Assembly: GCF_003255815.1 (NCBI RefSeq)
Contig: NC_037670.1
Coordinates: 33,356,276-33,420,275 of the forward strand
Origin: Theropithecus gelada
Taxonomy: Eukaryota > Chordata > Mammalia > Primates > Cercopithecidae
Length of the DNA: 64,000 nt
Direction: 5' to 3'
The number at the start of each line of letters is the position of its first letter. Position 1 is the first letter of the stretch. The translations under genes were made by a program, and so were the position numbers. The notes beneath the pieces were generated by a model. The model ran no database searches. It had not been told where the DNA came from and saw only the letters and a program-made list of their open reading frames with translations. Below are positions 12,021-23,534 of this stretch, piece after piece.

Positions 12021-13214
12021 GAAAACTCACTCTACCTTAAGGTGCTGGAGCTGTCTACAGATACTTCTAGCTATTAAAAAAAGTTATTCCTTAGCCACAT
12101 TTTGGGTCTTCCTGCAAACTGTAATTTCCCTCGCATCTCAAGTAGCCTAGAATTCTAAATGTGCAATACAGTAGAGCCCCATAACAGCAAACTTTTTAAA
12201 TGATGAAAGGGAGCTCTAAATAACAGCAAAAGGCTGCTCTTCTTGCTCCCATTATATTTACTGTTACTGTGCTCTAGTGAGAATAGCAAGGGGTCAAAAG
12301 AATTTATAACAGTTTCTGTACCTGTACCTTCAACTTACCAAGTCCCCTACCAAGTAACAGTTTTCTGTCAGAGAGAAAGTTCTGCCCTCCCTGATCAAAG
12401 GTGTCCATGCCAATCAGACTTCCCCTGTAGCTCCCTGGGAGAGGTCAGGCCTAGAACAACCTTCTACTCTAAGAAGGAAGATGTGGATGTTGTTGAATTG
12501 AAATCCATGATCTCTGTTCCGTAGAGCCGGGCTACCCAAAGTGTAGTGTGAAAAGTGTGCTGGCTCAGGAAACATTTTGTTACTAAGCTGTGACAAGGAG
12601 AAGAATACTGAGAGTAAGCATTTAAATATGTTGCAGCTATTGAATACTGAGGCTGCACTAAACTCATGACCTCTCTCATCCCTGAGATTAGACCACTTGC
12701 ATGCTGCTGAATACTCACAGGGTGAGCCACATGTGGTAAGACCTACGTATTCATCCCGTGCAGAAGGACCACAGCTAGGTCTGCCATGGCTTGAAAATAA
12801 TGAAGTCCTTCACTTCAGATAGTGTAGGTTTAGAGTTGAACCGTGTCATCCTTTCCCGTATCCTTCAATTCCCCAGACGAATTAAAGGACTCCCCACACT
12901 TTCTCCATTTACCATGGATGAACTGAACATTGACTTTGTTTTTTACTTCCAGAAACCACAAATTCGGTTTTCTAACAATTTACAACACTCGTTTTAATAA
13001 AATTTAACACAGTGAAAAAAATAAATGTTCCATGAAATTTTTCTATGTGAAGGCTGATTCCTACTTCATATGAACATGAAACTAACTAGCAGCCCGCCTC
13101 AGGGAATAATGAGTCCATGAATAAAAGCTATATTTTCACATGTCGATCAAATAAGATTAAAATCATCCTCAAAAGCATTTTTGGCAACATAGACATCCAC
13201 CTCCCCCACATCAG

Positions 13215-13405
13215 CATGGCACAGTGGAAACAGCATTGAATTAGATATTGGGAGTGCGGAGTCCAGAATTGGCTCTGGTATTAACTTGCTTGGTGACTTT
13301 TTGAAGTCTCCAAGCCTCCTGTACCAAAACTTCCTCCTCTGTGAAAGTAGCAGTTTGTATGAGCCGATCTCTAAAGTCTCTGACAACTTTAAAATTTTAT
13401 ACTTC
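13215..13405 (+). repeat. MIR-like fossil, sense
   Basis: Degenerate series: catggcacagtggaaacagc, gtccagaattggctctggta, a tgcttggtgac core, and gatctctaaagtctctgaca near the end. It fits MIR or MIRb in order and spacing. Confidence 0.5.
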
Positions 13406-14484
13406 AAAGAAAATTATTTTCCCTTAAGGTAGTTTCCTGATGGAAGAATAATTTTCCCAGCTGTGCATTTACTGCCACAAGATAGACTGACCTTTCTGCA
13501 CTTGCATGAGTACCTCTTTTACCATAAGTTTAGCATTATCAGACTTTGCAAGGCTGAAATCACACAACAAATGAAGCAAGAACCCTGACCCCCAAAACGC
13601 GCCTTTGTCATGGAGACATGAGCTGCAGTTTGCAGATATCTCCGGGGCTGTCACGTAACTCACAGGGGTCCAATATGATAGAATGGGTTCCATAAAATAC
13701 CAATATCTATAAGGTACTGTTTATTGAATTGTTATTTGTCTCACAAGACCTTTCTCAGGGGGCTTTTCAATGCCTAACAATCTAAAATAAAGCCATCTGT
13801 CCTCCCCTAACTCATAAACCCTACAGTATTAACCAGGTCCTAAATAGAGGTTGGAATTGAGTGACCCCCAGGAACACTCGAGCATGAATAACCATGACAG
13901 AGTTGACTCTGCAGGTATTCCATTTTTTGCTTATGGCCCAAAACCATGTTTTAAGCTTTTCTGCACTACTGAGATGATGCATCCTGTGCCTGTCAAGGGA
14001 TCTGTCTAATGTGTGTGAGTGAGTACTACATATAACCGTGATAACTGGGGTTAGCTTAAAAATACCAATAATTCCTGTAACGTTTTTCATCTCTGAAGTA
14101 AGTAGAGAATGCTGATGCAAATGAAGAAAAATTCAAAACAAAAATTCAAACTGTATGGAAATTCCAGAGTAAAATGCAGAATGTCTAAACATAGATCACT
14201 ATTCAAAAGAATGGAAAATTCATATTTAAGCAATACAAAAATTTAGGCAGTATACTTTAGCAAAGAAAGATAATGAGGCAGTGGTACATATGTATATGTG
14301 CATATATTACATAACATATACAATTTGTTACTGAATCTATCAAAAAGCTGAAGAATATGAGAAAAGATAAACATATTAATGGAACACTTCGAAATGAGAT
14401 ATTCAGTCCTCATTATCTAAAATATGATTGCAATTAGAATTATGCACATAAAAAGGCATATAAATACAGTACGAAGATTTTTCT

Positions 14485-14788
14485 TTCTTTTTTTTTTTTT
14501 GAGATGGAGTCTCACTGTTGTTGCCCAGGCTGGAGCGCAATGGCACGATCTCGGCTCACCACAAGCTCCGCCTCCTGGGTTCAAGTGATTCTCCTGCCTC
14601 AGCTTCCTGAGTAGCTGGGATTACAGGCGCACACCATGACACCTGGCTAATTGTATTTTTTTTGTAGAGACAGGGTTTCACCATGTTGGTCAGGCTGGTC
14701 TCAAACTCCTGACCTTTAGGTGATCCACCCGCTTCAGCCTCCCAAAGTGCTGGGATTACAGGTGTGAAGTGAGCCACCATGCCCGGCC
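14485..14788 (-). repeat. Alu (SINE), antisense, with perfect target-site duplication
   Basis: The T tail and gagatggagtctcactgttg start the element, which ends gcccggcc. The 13-bp sequence cgaagatttttct occurs at 14472-14484 and again at 14788-14800, an intact target-site duplication. Confidence 0.95.
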
Positions 14789-15417
14789 GAAGATTTTTCT
14801 TATCTAAATTTTAATTTGAAAAGAACATTTACTGTCTAGGTTTTGTAGAAAAGAGAAGAGTGAATGACAGTTCTCTCACAAATAAAGCAGAGGAAGTCAG
14901 TGGTTTACCCCAGGGCTCTGTCCAGCAGAAGAATGCTGGATCAAGGATTGAAACTTACATACCTGGAAACAGCAAAACAATACCTGCTGGAGTTGAGTGA
15001 CTGAAAGGAAAATGGATTAAATGAACAGAGTCCTGGAGTGAGCTAGTGATCCCTTAGCCCAATGGGCCATGATGGTTTGTTCTTAAGTGGCCACAGTTCT
15101 TTAGGCAAGTGCTATTATTGATACCAATGTTCTTTCTTCCCTAACTGAAAGCAACAAAAGGACCTTGCATCAATGTCTTGTATCAATCGAGCAAGGTCTC
15201 CGTGCAATAGCTGCCTCCAGGAAAATGCTGTCCAATAGTGAGTGAACTGGGCTCTTCTCAGCTACAAAAGTGAAGCCTTGAGACCATCAATCTTGACTCC
15301 CCCACCTGTGGAGAAAGTATCCTCCCTATCATTATTTGAACCACTGGGACTTTGAATATCTTAGGTCATGTTTTTCCAGCCCTCTTCTGCTGGTGAGTGT
15401 GTTTTCTTTCCCTCCAG

Positions 15418-15643
15418 AAATCAAAAATCTCCACCTACGAGAAGATGTGGGCCTTCATGAGCAGCAGGCAGCAGACCGCCCTGGTAAGAAACAGTGACGA
15501 GGGAATCCAGAGAGTGCTCACTACGGACTACGCGCTGCTGATGGAGTCCACCAGCATTGAGTATGTGACGCAGAGAAACTGCAACCTCACTCAGATCGGG
15601 GGCCTCATTGACTCCAAAGGTTATGGAGTGGGAACGCCTATTG
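15418..15643 (+). CDS. GRIK1: GRIK1 exon: S2 ligand-binding domain
   Basis: This 226-bp exon encodes KSKISTYEKMWAFMSSRQQT and continues to GYGVGTPI, ending with the first base of a Gly codon before a GTAAG donor. It forms much of lobe S2 of the extracellular glutamate-binding clamp. The Glu codon at 15544-15546 (in LLMESTSIEY) corresponds to the Glu that binds the agonist amino group (Glu738 in GluK1 structures). The Ser codon at 15493-15495 (in VRNSDEG) corresponds to position 721, where GluK1 has Ser and GluK2 has Asn, a known determinant of agonist selectivity. Cys at 15580-15582 (QRNCNL) is one half of the conserved S2 disulfide. Tyr-Glu in STYEKMW, and RQQTALVRNSDEG, match GRIK1 rather than GRIK2 as I recall them. 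The frame is open throughout. Confidence 0.97.
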
Positions 15644-16368
15644 GTAAGAGGGGCAGACATGAACCAGGACTGAGATAGAGAATGTCAGTTACCAGTGTGG
15701 AAGGAAATGGGCTCAGAGTTCTTTATTCCAAATTCTGAGAAGGCCTACAATGCCTTTAGTGAACTAATAATGGAAACATCCATATAGATCAGAGACATTG
15801 TCCAAATTACAGATTCCCAGATATTTAACTTCATATACTCGTAACCAGTGTTTCTTTCAAGTTTTACCAATGCATGTTTAAGAATGTATAGATTTTATTA
15901 TTTCACCCTAAACAATATCTTAAAGAGAATATCCTTCTAATTAATCATCTTCACATTGTTTCCTTCAATACCCATATATGCCTATATAATTTATTTGCCT
16001 TAAATTAGAATAGAAGAAAGTTGATACTGCATATGCATAGCAAAAGTGAGAGAGTTCGTATTCCATAATGATAGATGAAAAAGCAAGGCTATATCGGTCG
16101 AAAGAAAAAGGATGAAGATTAATTTATAAGTATGATGTGCTCAGGCAATGTTAGATTCAATCAATGCCAACTATGTAAAACCAAATTCCTTAGTTCCATG
16201 CTACTGCTCTCCTAGGAATATTATTGCCTAGGTATACAGACCCATATAGCAATGCATTCTTGTACGTCTCTAGGAGACAAGAATAGAATTCAAGGAGTAA
16301 TTAGTGATTTCCTCTCCATAGAAAACTCCCTCTCTATTGTTTCCCTCTCTATAGAAAAATTGTATCGT

Positions 16369-16650
16369 GGCCGGGTGTGGTGGCTCATGCCTGTAATCCC
16401 AGCACTTTGGGAGTCCGAGGCGGGCAGATCATGAGGTCAGGAGATCAAGACTATCCTGGCCAACATGGTGAAACCCTGTCTCTACTAAAAATACAAAAAT
16501 TAGCTGGGCGTGGTGGCACGTGCCTATAGTCCCAGTTACTCAGGGGGCTGAGGCAGGAGAATCGCTTGAACCCGGCAGGTGGAGGTTGCAGTGAGCTGAG
16601 ATGGTGCCACTGCACTCCAGCCTGGGTGACAGAGCGAGACTCCATCTCGA
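16369..16650 (+). repeat. Alu (SINE), sense, with its tail expanded to a microsatellite
   Basis: Dimeric Alu from ggccgggtgtggtggctcat to gagactccatctcgaag. Instead of a short A tail it runs into 400 bp of GAAA/GGAA repeats. The target-site duplication gaaaaattgtatcgt (16354-16368) and gaaaactgtatcgt (17051-17064) encloses the Alu and the microsatellite together, so the tract grew from the Alu tail. Confidence 0.95.
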
Positions 16651-16753
16651 AGGAAAGAACGAAAAGAAAGAAAGGAAGAAGGAAGGAAGGAAGGAAGGAA
16701 GGAAGGAAGGAAGGAAGGAAGGAAGGAAGGAAGGAAAGAAAGAAAGAAAAGGA

Positions 16754-16808
<55 letters not shown>

Positions 16809-17050
16809 NGGAAGGAAGGAAGGAAGGAAGGAAGGAAGGAAGGAAGGAAGGAAGGAAGGAAGAAGGAAGGAAGGAAGAAAGAGAGAAAGAGAGAGAAAGA
16901 GAGAAGGAAGGAAGGAAGGAAGAGAGAGAAAGAAAAGAAAGGAAGGAAGGAAGGAAGGAAGGAAGGAAGGAAGGAAGGAAGGAAGGGAGGGAGGGAGGGA
17001 GGGAGGGAGGGAGGGAGGGAGGGAGGGGGGAGGGAGAAAGAAAGAAGAGA
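16651..17050 (+). repeat. Polypurine microsatellite (GAAA/GGAA/GGGA)n
   Basis: About 400 bp of almost pure A+G on the + strand, made of blocks of AAGG, AAAG, GAGA and GGGA units. One unresolved base (N) is present at 16809. Long open frames across it on both strands are low-complexity artefacts. Confidence 0.98.
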
Positions 17051-18894
17051 GAAAACTGTATCGTATAAGGTTCTGGTATAGCGGGAACCTACTCTTCCCA
17101 AGTAAGCCGTTGGTAATTTGTTAATAAGAATTCCAAAGGAGAGGAATCAGGGACTGTCTAGACTACTGGGCTAGTCTAGAAATCATAGCTAACAGTCAAG
17201 CCAGATCGTTAAGGATCCCAGGTAGGTTTGATCTGTTTGTTTGTATTAGTATTTTTGTCATTTGAAAGGGATGATCCAATTTGACTCTCAACATCATGCA
17301 GGGATCACAAACTGAAATGCTTACAGAGGTCAAGCAGATATCATAAGAGAGCAAAGCATGCTTGTGCCAGGAGGCAGTAGGGAACGGTGGGAATTATGGA
17401 AAATTACAGACCACATGACTTACCAAAAGGAGACAGCTGCCTTTCAGGTCAGAGGGTTGTAGACATGTAGGACTTTGAGAAGAAGATTGTGGAATATTCC
17501 GTTTTCTAAGAAAATAAAAAAATCCAGATTTTAGGTGATTTGTCCTAATGTTTTTATTTTAGCAATAAATTCATTAAAAAAGAAAAAAACTGTATTTCAT
17601 GTATTCAACTTTTAATTAATATGAATATAACTAATCAGATAAAATTCAACTATCTTCCACATTTACCATGAATACACAGCCAGTTTGACTTCCTGCTATC
17701 TACCTGGTGTTAGAAATATGTGCTAGGGAGAAATTAACTTTATTATTATTGTTATCATGTATGTCCTCCAAATAAAATTCCTGCAGAATGATGGGGCTAG
17801 AAGATTTACAGCTACCTTCTTGCTTCTTTATTTCCAATAACTTCTCCTGATGAAAATACTAATGTTGCTAGTGAGGTGTATATTTTTCCCCAAGTGGTAA
17901 GCTCTCCTATAATTTAGTCAACAGGAGGCTCAGGGGATCATTTGGCACTGGCTAACAGGATATTATACCTCTTTTTGACTTTAAAAAAGCAATATCCTAT
18001 TGCCCTAAGCAAGCTTTGCCACCTCATTTTAGATAATAAAGGTGGGGGAAGTTAGACGGTATTTTTTATATCTCATCACTGCTGATTTTAGTTAAATGGG
18101 CCATAAATCAGACAAGAACACCAAGAGTAGGTACCTTTGCCTGAATTTTTGCAGAATCAAGACCCTCATGGAGGAGTAACCATAATTCCTTAATAGAACC
18201 ATCTCTAGACTAAATTATAAAGTCAAAAACTGTACCTTTATCATTCTATTTCCCACCTCATAACCCTACCCCACCACATTTCAACACCCCTTTTTGGCAC
18301 CAAAATTCCTGTCTGTTAATAATGATTTAAAATAACAATGTGTATCACCCCTCCTGAGAATGTTTGCACTTTAACATGCGACTTTTAATTGGCAGTCCTT
18401 CTACAGCATGGAACATAACTTGAAAGTTAAAATTTCTGATAGTACAGTGAGTGACGCAGGGCTAGGGGCAGGAGGGAGCAATGCACTTCTTCCTACCACT
18501 TTCCTAAATGAATGCACCACTTTGAAAATCACTGCCTGCTTTCATGCGAATGAAGTTGACCTAGTGTTGAGTACCACTAACATTAAATAGACATATAATA
18601 CAGAGAGATCCAAAGGCACCCATTCAGTCTCCTTTTGGCCAGCCTCACCCAAGTTCCAAAGTTGAAAAGCCTTCCCCACTTCCTAGATAAAAAGAAATAT
18701 ACTCCAGGAATTTTTCATAGTGGTTATAAACCTGTCATGCTTTTAAACTAAAAACAACGAAGGAATAATTGGAACAGATGGCAGACCTCACAGAGAATAC
18801 GTCCATTGAGAATACAGCTGTTGGAAAAAATTGTAAGATGTTTCTTTTATGATGAATTGACTGTACAAAAGATCAGTTGCTATTCAAGAAGATG

Positions 18895-18955
18895 TGTGTG
18901 TGCGCACGTGTGTGTGTGTGTGTATGAAATATATATATACGAAATATATATAGAT
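18895..18955 (+). repeat. TG and AT dinucleotide microsatellite
   Basis: An interrupted (GT)n block (tgtgtgtgcgcacgtgtgtg) is followed by two short atatata blocks. It is short and impure. Confidence 0.8.
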
Positions 18956-19364
18956 TTCAAGTGACATAATAAATAACTTTCAATGTCATTTACTTCATTT
19001 AAGCAACAACAACAAAAAAACTGAAGTTAAAATATACTCAGATATTAAAAATTATCTGCACACTTCTAGTCTTGCCCTGACTAATTCCCTTATGGCTCCA
19101 AGCTCTGTCCCATAATCAAATATTGGCAAAGTCACAACACAAAATTGAAGACTTTGCTTCTTAGAGACACTCAGGACAACAGATCTAGAAATGTACCTCC
19201 TGTGAGATTTAAAATAAAACTCTGAGAGAACAAGAGCATTTAAGGTTTGAACAGCTTACCAGGAGGCTGGAAATTATCTTTCTCAGAGACCAACTTTAAA
19301 CAGAGATCAGATTTTCATTTGTCTGAAATGTTTTAGGTATTGCGCAGCCTGGAGGCAGAAGGAA

Positions 19365-19460
19365 AGCATCAGTCAACATTTACTGAGCACCTACTGTGTA
19401 TGCTGCTAGGATTATTACTGCAACCACTAACATAAGAATCATTCTTACACTCTTCGAAGC
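19365..19460 (-). repeat. MIR-like fossil, antisense
   Basis: caacatttactgagcaccta and ctgtgtatgctgctaggatt resemble the antisense 3' part of MIR or L2 (tactgagcacctactgtgtgc). It is short and diverged. Confidence 0.45.
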
Positions 19461-19849
19461 ACTTTCATGTACATTAAAGCAAAGTGCTCTTGGTTCACTT
19501 AATTGCTCACCTGCTATGGGTATATCAATGGTGCTAATTTTTACACTAGCCATTATTCTGGGGATATTTAAGCAAATGGCCAAGGTCTTTTAATTTCGTT
19601 TCAATATCCATTTTTTCACCAAAAATTCATACTCTTGATAAGCCATAATCTCACTCCAAAGCATTTTGCTCTTCTTTTAAACTTGTTTTTGAATGCTGAC
19701 GATTATTTTAGGAAGTCTTACGAGGAAAATTAATAACAAATGACACCAACTTTAAACTTCTATTTTTCTAACTTAACCATGCCATAGGACATAAGGCATA
19801 CGTAGGGGTGGGAGCACTGGATGGGAACACTGTCATGAAAACAACATGA

Positions 19850-20035
19850 AAAGTGAGAAGTCAGGAGACTTGAGTTTGATTCTTGGCTGTGCCAGCAACT
19901 ATCAGTTTCGCTCATACTTTCAGTTCCTAAATATCTTCCATTCTAAAATGGAATATGTACTGAACTGTAAGTGGACTGAACTGTATCATTCCTAAGATTT
20001 CTTCTAGTCCTAAGATGCCTCATTTATCAATGTGC
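19850..20035 (+). repeat. MIR-like fossil, sense
   Basis: gaagtcaggagacttgagtt, gattcttggctgtgccagca and tcttctagtcctaagatgcc follow the MIR order, with the central core badly decayed. Confidence 0.5.
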
Positions 20036-21799
20036 TTCCACCAAGAAAGACTTTAACGTTTGCAAATAGAGAAAGCCAGAGTGTACTACTTTTCTACTGA
20101 ATAGAAGAAATGCTAACAAGAGTTCTTCATATTCAAGGAGAGATTAAGTAAAAGAGTACTACTTTGCCTCTTCCTTTGCATTGATTAACCAAAATCCAGT
20201 GTTGAGAAGCTACGTCTACAGATAGACACTGGCACTTTCCAACCCTTACAAAATTAAAAGTTCAATGGCATTACTAGAAGATAGAGTATAAATAATATTA
20301 ATAAAGTCCTTGCAAATTTTCCAAACCTAACTGAATTTTGTAGGAAATTTGAACTATTCAAAACCTAGTCTTAAGTTTATCTTAATAGGTGCATGAATCA
20401 GTATGTACTAACCAACATCTGCAAAGATTATGTTGGGAAGACATTGTCTTAGTTCCTATTGGCTAGAAACCAGTCACATAACCACACTGAACTGTAAGGG
20501 AGGTGGGAAACGTCTAGTTACTCCCCCTCAGAAGAAGAAATGGAACTGCTGGTCATCCAGGCAAGCCCAGTCACAGTATGAGACAACAAAGAGCCTAGAA
20601 AAAAGTGAGATCTAAATAATTGCTAGCTTAAAAAATGTATCCACAATATCGATAAATTTCAAAAGTAGAAACGGAGACTTCATTTCTTTATAAGCAAAGA
20701 GTGACAACCTGCAAGGTGGTCATCCTGTAGGCTGGAAAACATGTGTCCAACCAAGATCAAAGACAGGCACTTTGAAAAAAGAGGGGTTGGGGCAAGAGCT
20801 TTTTGCTGAATGGGTTGGCTTAACATACATATTCAACTGGTTCCAGGCAGAGCTATGAATATTTGTGAAGATGATCCTGACACATGCATATTGAACAAAA
20901 ATGCACGTAACATACAATCCATGTTCACTTTGGGGTAGAGACTTAACATTTAAATGTTTTATAATTAGGTTCTATACATCAAAATGTCTTTCAGGACACA
21001 ATAGCTTGCAAAGGCACAATCTCTTTAATCCAACCAGAACCAGTCTAAGGTCGGTGGTCTTCTTATCTGGAGAAAGTTACTGAAATCAGGATCTTGTTTA
21101 ATGAAAGGTATAGCTAGTGGAACAGGGGCTGGAAGTCAGTGTCTATGAGTTAGATGAGCTGTAATTGTTTTAATATTGCTTATCTCAAGGCCAGTGCTTG
21201 TTTACCTCCTTGAGAAAAAGAAAAACCTTATAGCAGTTGGAACATAGTTTATTCTTTAAGTCCAAGACTGTGTGACTTAACCCTTGTCTGGCATGGCCTT
21301 TGGTCCTGTTTATAATTTGATATCTTATTGCCACAAATAGACTGCTCTGTCTGACCTCCCATCCTGGTATGGCTGCTAACTAAGTTTTTGAGGTTTTTCT
21401 GGGGTCCCTTTGGTCACAAAAGAGGGTCATTCAGTCAATGGGGGCTTAGAATTTTATTTTTAGTTTATACAATGAAATCTCTTGACATGTGAAAAGACTC
21501 ATGATGATCTCACCAGAAACAAAGACATGTCATAGAATTCCTAGCTTCGCTTCTCCTTAAAAAGGAGCAAACGGTCGGGGCCAAAGTTAATCTCAACATG
21601 TCAGCTATCTCCTTTCCAATTATTTAGTATTTAGTGCCTTCAAAATACAGGATTGAACTTTCCTGCCCTTTGCAAGTCAATCTGTGGATTGGGGTTTCAC
21701 AATAGCCATAACGTCATCGCTGAGAACGATAACTAAGAATACTTCTGGATGTCTTCTTCAACATTTTGGTGACCAATATCCAAATGACTTTACTTCCAG

Positions 21800-22050
21800 G
21801 TTCTCCTTACCGGGATAAAATTACTATTGCTATTCTTCAGCTCCAAGAAGAAGGGAAGCTGCATATGATGAAAGAGAAGTGGTGGCGTGGGAATGGCTGC
21901 CCCGAGGAAGACAATAAAGAAGCCAGTGCTCTGGGAGTGGAAAATATTGGGGGCATCTTCATTGTTTTGGCTGCCGGACTGGTCCTTTCTGTATTTGTAG
22001 CTATTGGAGAATTCATATACAAATCACGGAAGAATAATGATATTGAACAG
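21800..22050 (+). CDS. GRIK1: GRIK1 exon: end of S2, M4 and proximal tail
   Basis: This 251-bp exon starts with the last two bases of a Gly codon and encodes SPYRDKITIAILQLQEEGKL, then HMMKEKWWRGNGCPEEDNKE. Cys at 21898-21900 is the partner of the Cys in the previous exon in the conserved S2 disulfide. The M4 transmembrane helix follows at about 21946-22020 (IGGIFIVLAAGLVLSVFVAI, then GEFIY). The membrane-proximal cytoplasmic residues KSRKNNDIEQ come next. The exon ends in CAG (Gln) in phase 0 at a GTGAGT donor. ALGVENIGG and VAIGEFIYKSRKNND fit GRIK1; GRIK2 has VQN and KSKKNAQ as I recall. From this exon splicing can go to the terminal exon at 23385 or to the one at 40386. Confidence 0.97.
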
Positions 22051-23384
22051 GTGAGTCATCTCTTTCTAGGACTGGTTAGTTTATAGTTTGCATTATGTGT
22101 CTTAAGTTTGGGGGTTTTAAGGATGTTTGCTGTTTTTCAGTCTGTTAAATTAGATGCCCAGAAGAGCCATTTTTGAGTTAGAGCAAAGAGCTATTGAATC
22201 CCTGCCAGGTGCTGTGGGCACTGCAGGTCCATCATTTATTAATGACAAGGAAGGGGCTTACACACAAAATCCAATTAGCCCTATTTGGAAAGACAGTGCA
22301 GAAATTCCAAACTCAGTTAATTTTTGAACAGTTGTTTGCTTGTAAGATAGAAACCCTAGATGGAAAAAGGCAAAAATAAATCCAAAATTGGAAAAGCTAT
22401 GAAAAGATATTTAACAGAAAGATTACCAGCCCTTAAGTATAGATTCTGAGCACATGTACTAATGCAAAAAATGTACATAAATATGTAAAAGTCATAGTAT
22501 GAAATTGAACACTTACTTCTATCAAAGTAAGCTTTGTAAAAGAATAGATCACCTCAAATTTTTTTTGCCAGGAATATAATAATGCAAAATGAAAATGCAA
22601 TGTATATGAGACTTTTGTGTTTGGGATTATAGGACAATTTTAGTAGTTGACCATTTTTGCCTATTACTTTTATTTTTGAAGGAAATCACACCAGTTTTGA
22701 AGGAAATCAGCTTATACTGTTTTGAAAAAGCTGATTGTGATTTAAGATAATTCCTTCATAACCATACTAGAATAAACAAAATACAAAGGTTTATGGCCAT
22801 GATAGTGAATCAGGCTCTCAATTCAATTTTTAAATAATGTTAGAATTTTAAGACTATGACTATTAATGACAGAGCCAGTTTAATGCTCTGCTGTCATCTT
22901 GAAATTCTAAATAATTTTTGAACAAAGCGTCCCATATTTTCATTTCGCACTGGACCCTGCAAGTTATGTGGCTGGTTCAGATTTATAATCTGATAATACA
23001 TCTACTTTCTTTAAGTAGAAGCCCTCCTTAAGGGCCCAAAACTGGGAATGATTCATTATAACCTGGTTTCACATGAAAATCTTCCCCAGAATTACAAGGC
23101 AACTGTGACAACAATGAACACCCCTTTCCTAAGCTCTTGTTATAAGAAGCTGTTTTTTTTAATTAAAAGAGAGAATGAACTGATCTGCTTTAACTTTCAA
23201 TTCGCTCTTGAGGTGTCTTGTTTTATGCAACTAATTTGAAAAATAAAAGCTTGTATATGTGATGCTTTAATGTGCTTTTCATAGCTGCCAGCTTCATGTG
23301 GCGTAAATTTTCATTTAAACATTCATTCTTGCTTCTGATGTATTCATTGTTCTATATTTTTTTCTCATTTCTTTTGCATGCAAG
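22051..23384 (+). other. GRIK1: GRIK1 intron to the proximal terminal exon (1.3 kb)
   Basis: It has a GTGAGT donor and an acceptor tgcatgcaag at 23384 behind a strong T-rich tract. I see no interspersed repeat in it. Read-through from 22050 would add 11 codons (VSHLFLGLVSL) before TAG at 22084-22086. Confidence 0.9.
23375..23380 (+). promoter_or_regulatory. GRIK1: RBFOX-type TGCATG motif at the acceptor
   Basis: The hexamer TGCATG lies 4 nt before the first base of the proximal terminal exon, between the pyrimidine tract and the splice-site AG. TGCATG is the consensus of the neuronal splicing factors RBFOX1-3, which tend to repress an exon when bound upstream of it or at its acceptor. The motif is seen in the sequence; its use is inferred. 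Confidence 0.5.
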
Positions 23385-23534
23385 GCTTTTTGTTTCTTTT
23401 ATGGACTGCAATGTAAGCAAACCCATCCGACCAACTCCACTTCCGGAACCACTTTATCTACGGATTTAGAATGTGGCAAATTAATTCGAGAGGAGAGAGG
23501 GATTCGGAAACAGTCCTCAGTTCATACTGTGTAA
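23385..23534 (+). CDS. GRIK1: GRIK1 alternative terminal exon, HTV tail
   Basis: In phase 0 with the Gln codon at 22048-22050, the exon encodes AFCFFYGLQCKQTHPTNSTS, then GTTLSTDLECGKLIREERGI, then RKQSSVHTV and TAA at 23532-23534: 49 residues. I recognise this as the C-terminus of the longer 918-residue human GRIK1 isoform; that match is from memory. The tail has three Cys and a basic middle. It ends V-H-T-V with His, not Ser or Thr, at position -2, so it lacks a class I PDZ ligand, unlike the other tail. An internal AATGTAAGC at 23411-23418 looks like a usable donor, but its use would shift the frame. Confidence 0.95.
   Translation, partial: AFCFFYGLQCKQTHPTNSTSGTTLSTDLECGKLIREERGIRKQSSVHTV

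Larger units (their letters stand above)
586..15417 (+). other. GRIK1: GRIK1 intron (14.8 kb)
   Basis: The intron has a GTAAGA donor at 586 and an acceptor with a good pyrimidine tract ending in ccctccag at 15417. It joins phase-0 exons. Seven Alu elements, a Tigger-type fossil and MIR/L2 fragments are listed separately. I recognise nothing in 2030-3000, 3690-4000, 4665-5790, 8200-10570, 10800-11720, 12025-13210, 13410-14470 and 14800-15400, apart from AT-rich single-copy-like sequence. Open frames here are short or repeat-derived. Confidence 0.9.
15644..21799 (+). other. GRIK1: GRIK1 intron (6.2 kb)
   Basis: Donor GTAAGAG at 15644 and acceptor tttacttccag ending at 21799. It holds an Alu with a greatly expanded purine tail, a TG/AT microsatellite and MIR fragments. 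I recognise nothing in 15660-16350, 17070-18890, 18960-19360 and 20040-21780. Confidence 0.9.

Noticed and set aside
16451..17101. A 216-codon - strand frame and + strand frames across the purine tract
   Set aside because: Low-complexity translations of an Alu plus its microsatellite tail, also crossing an unresolved base.
19380..19593. Overlapping frames on both strands
   Set aside because: They cover a MIR-like remnant and have no coding features.
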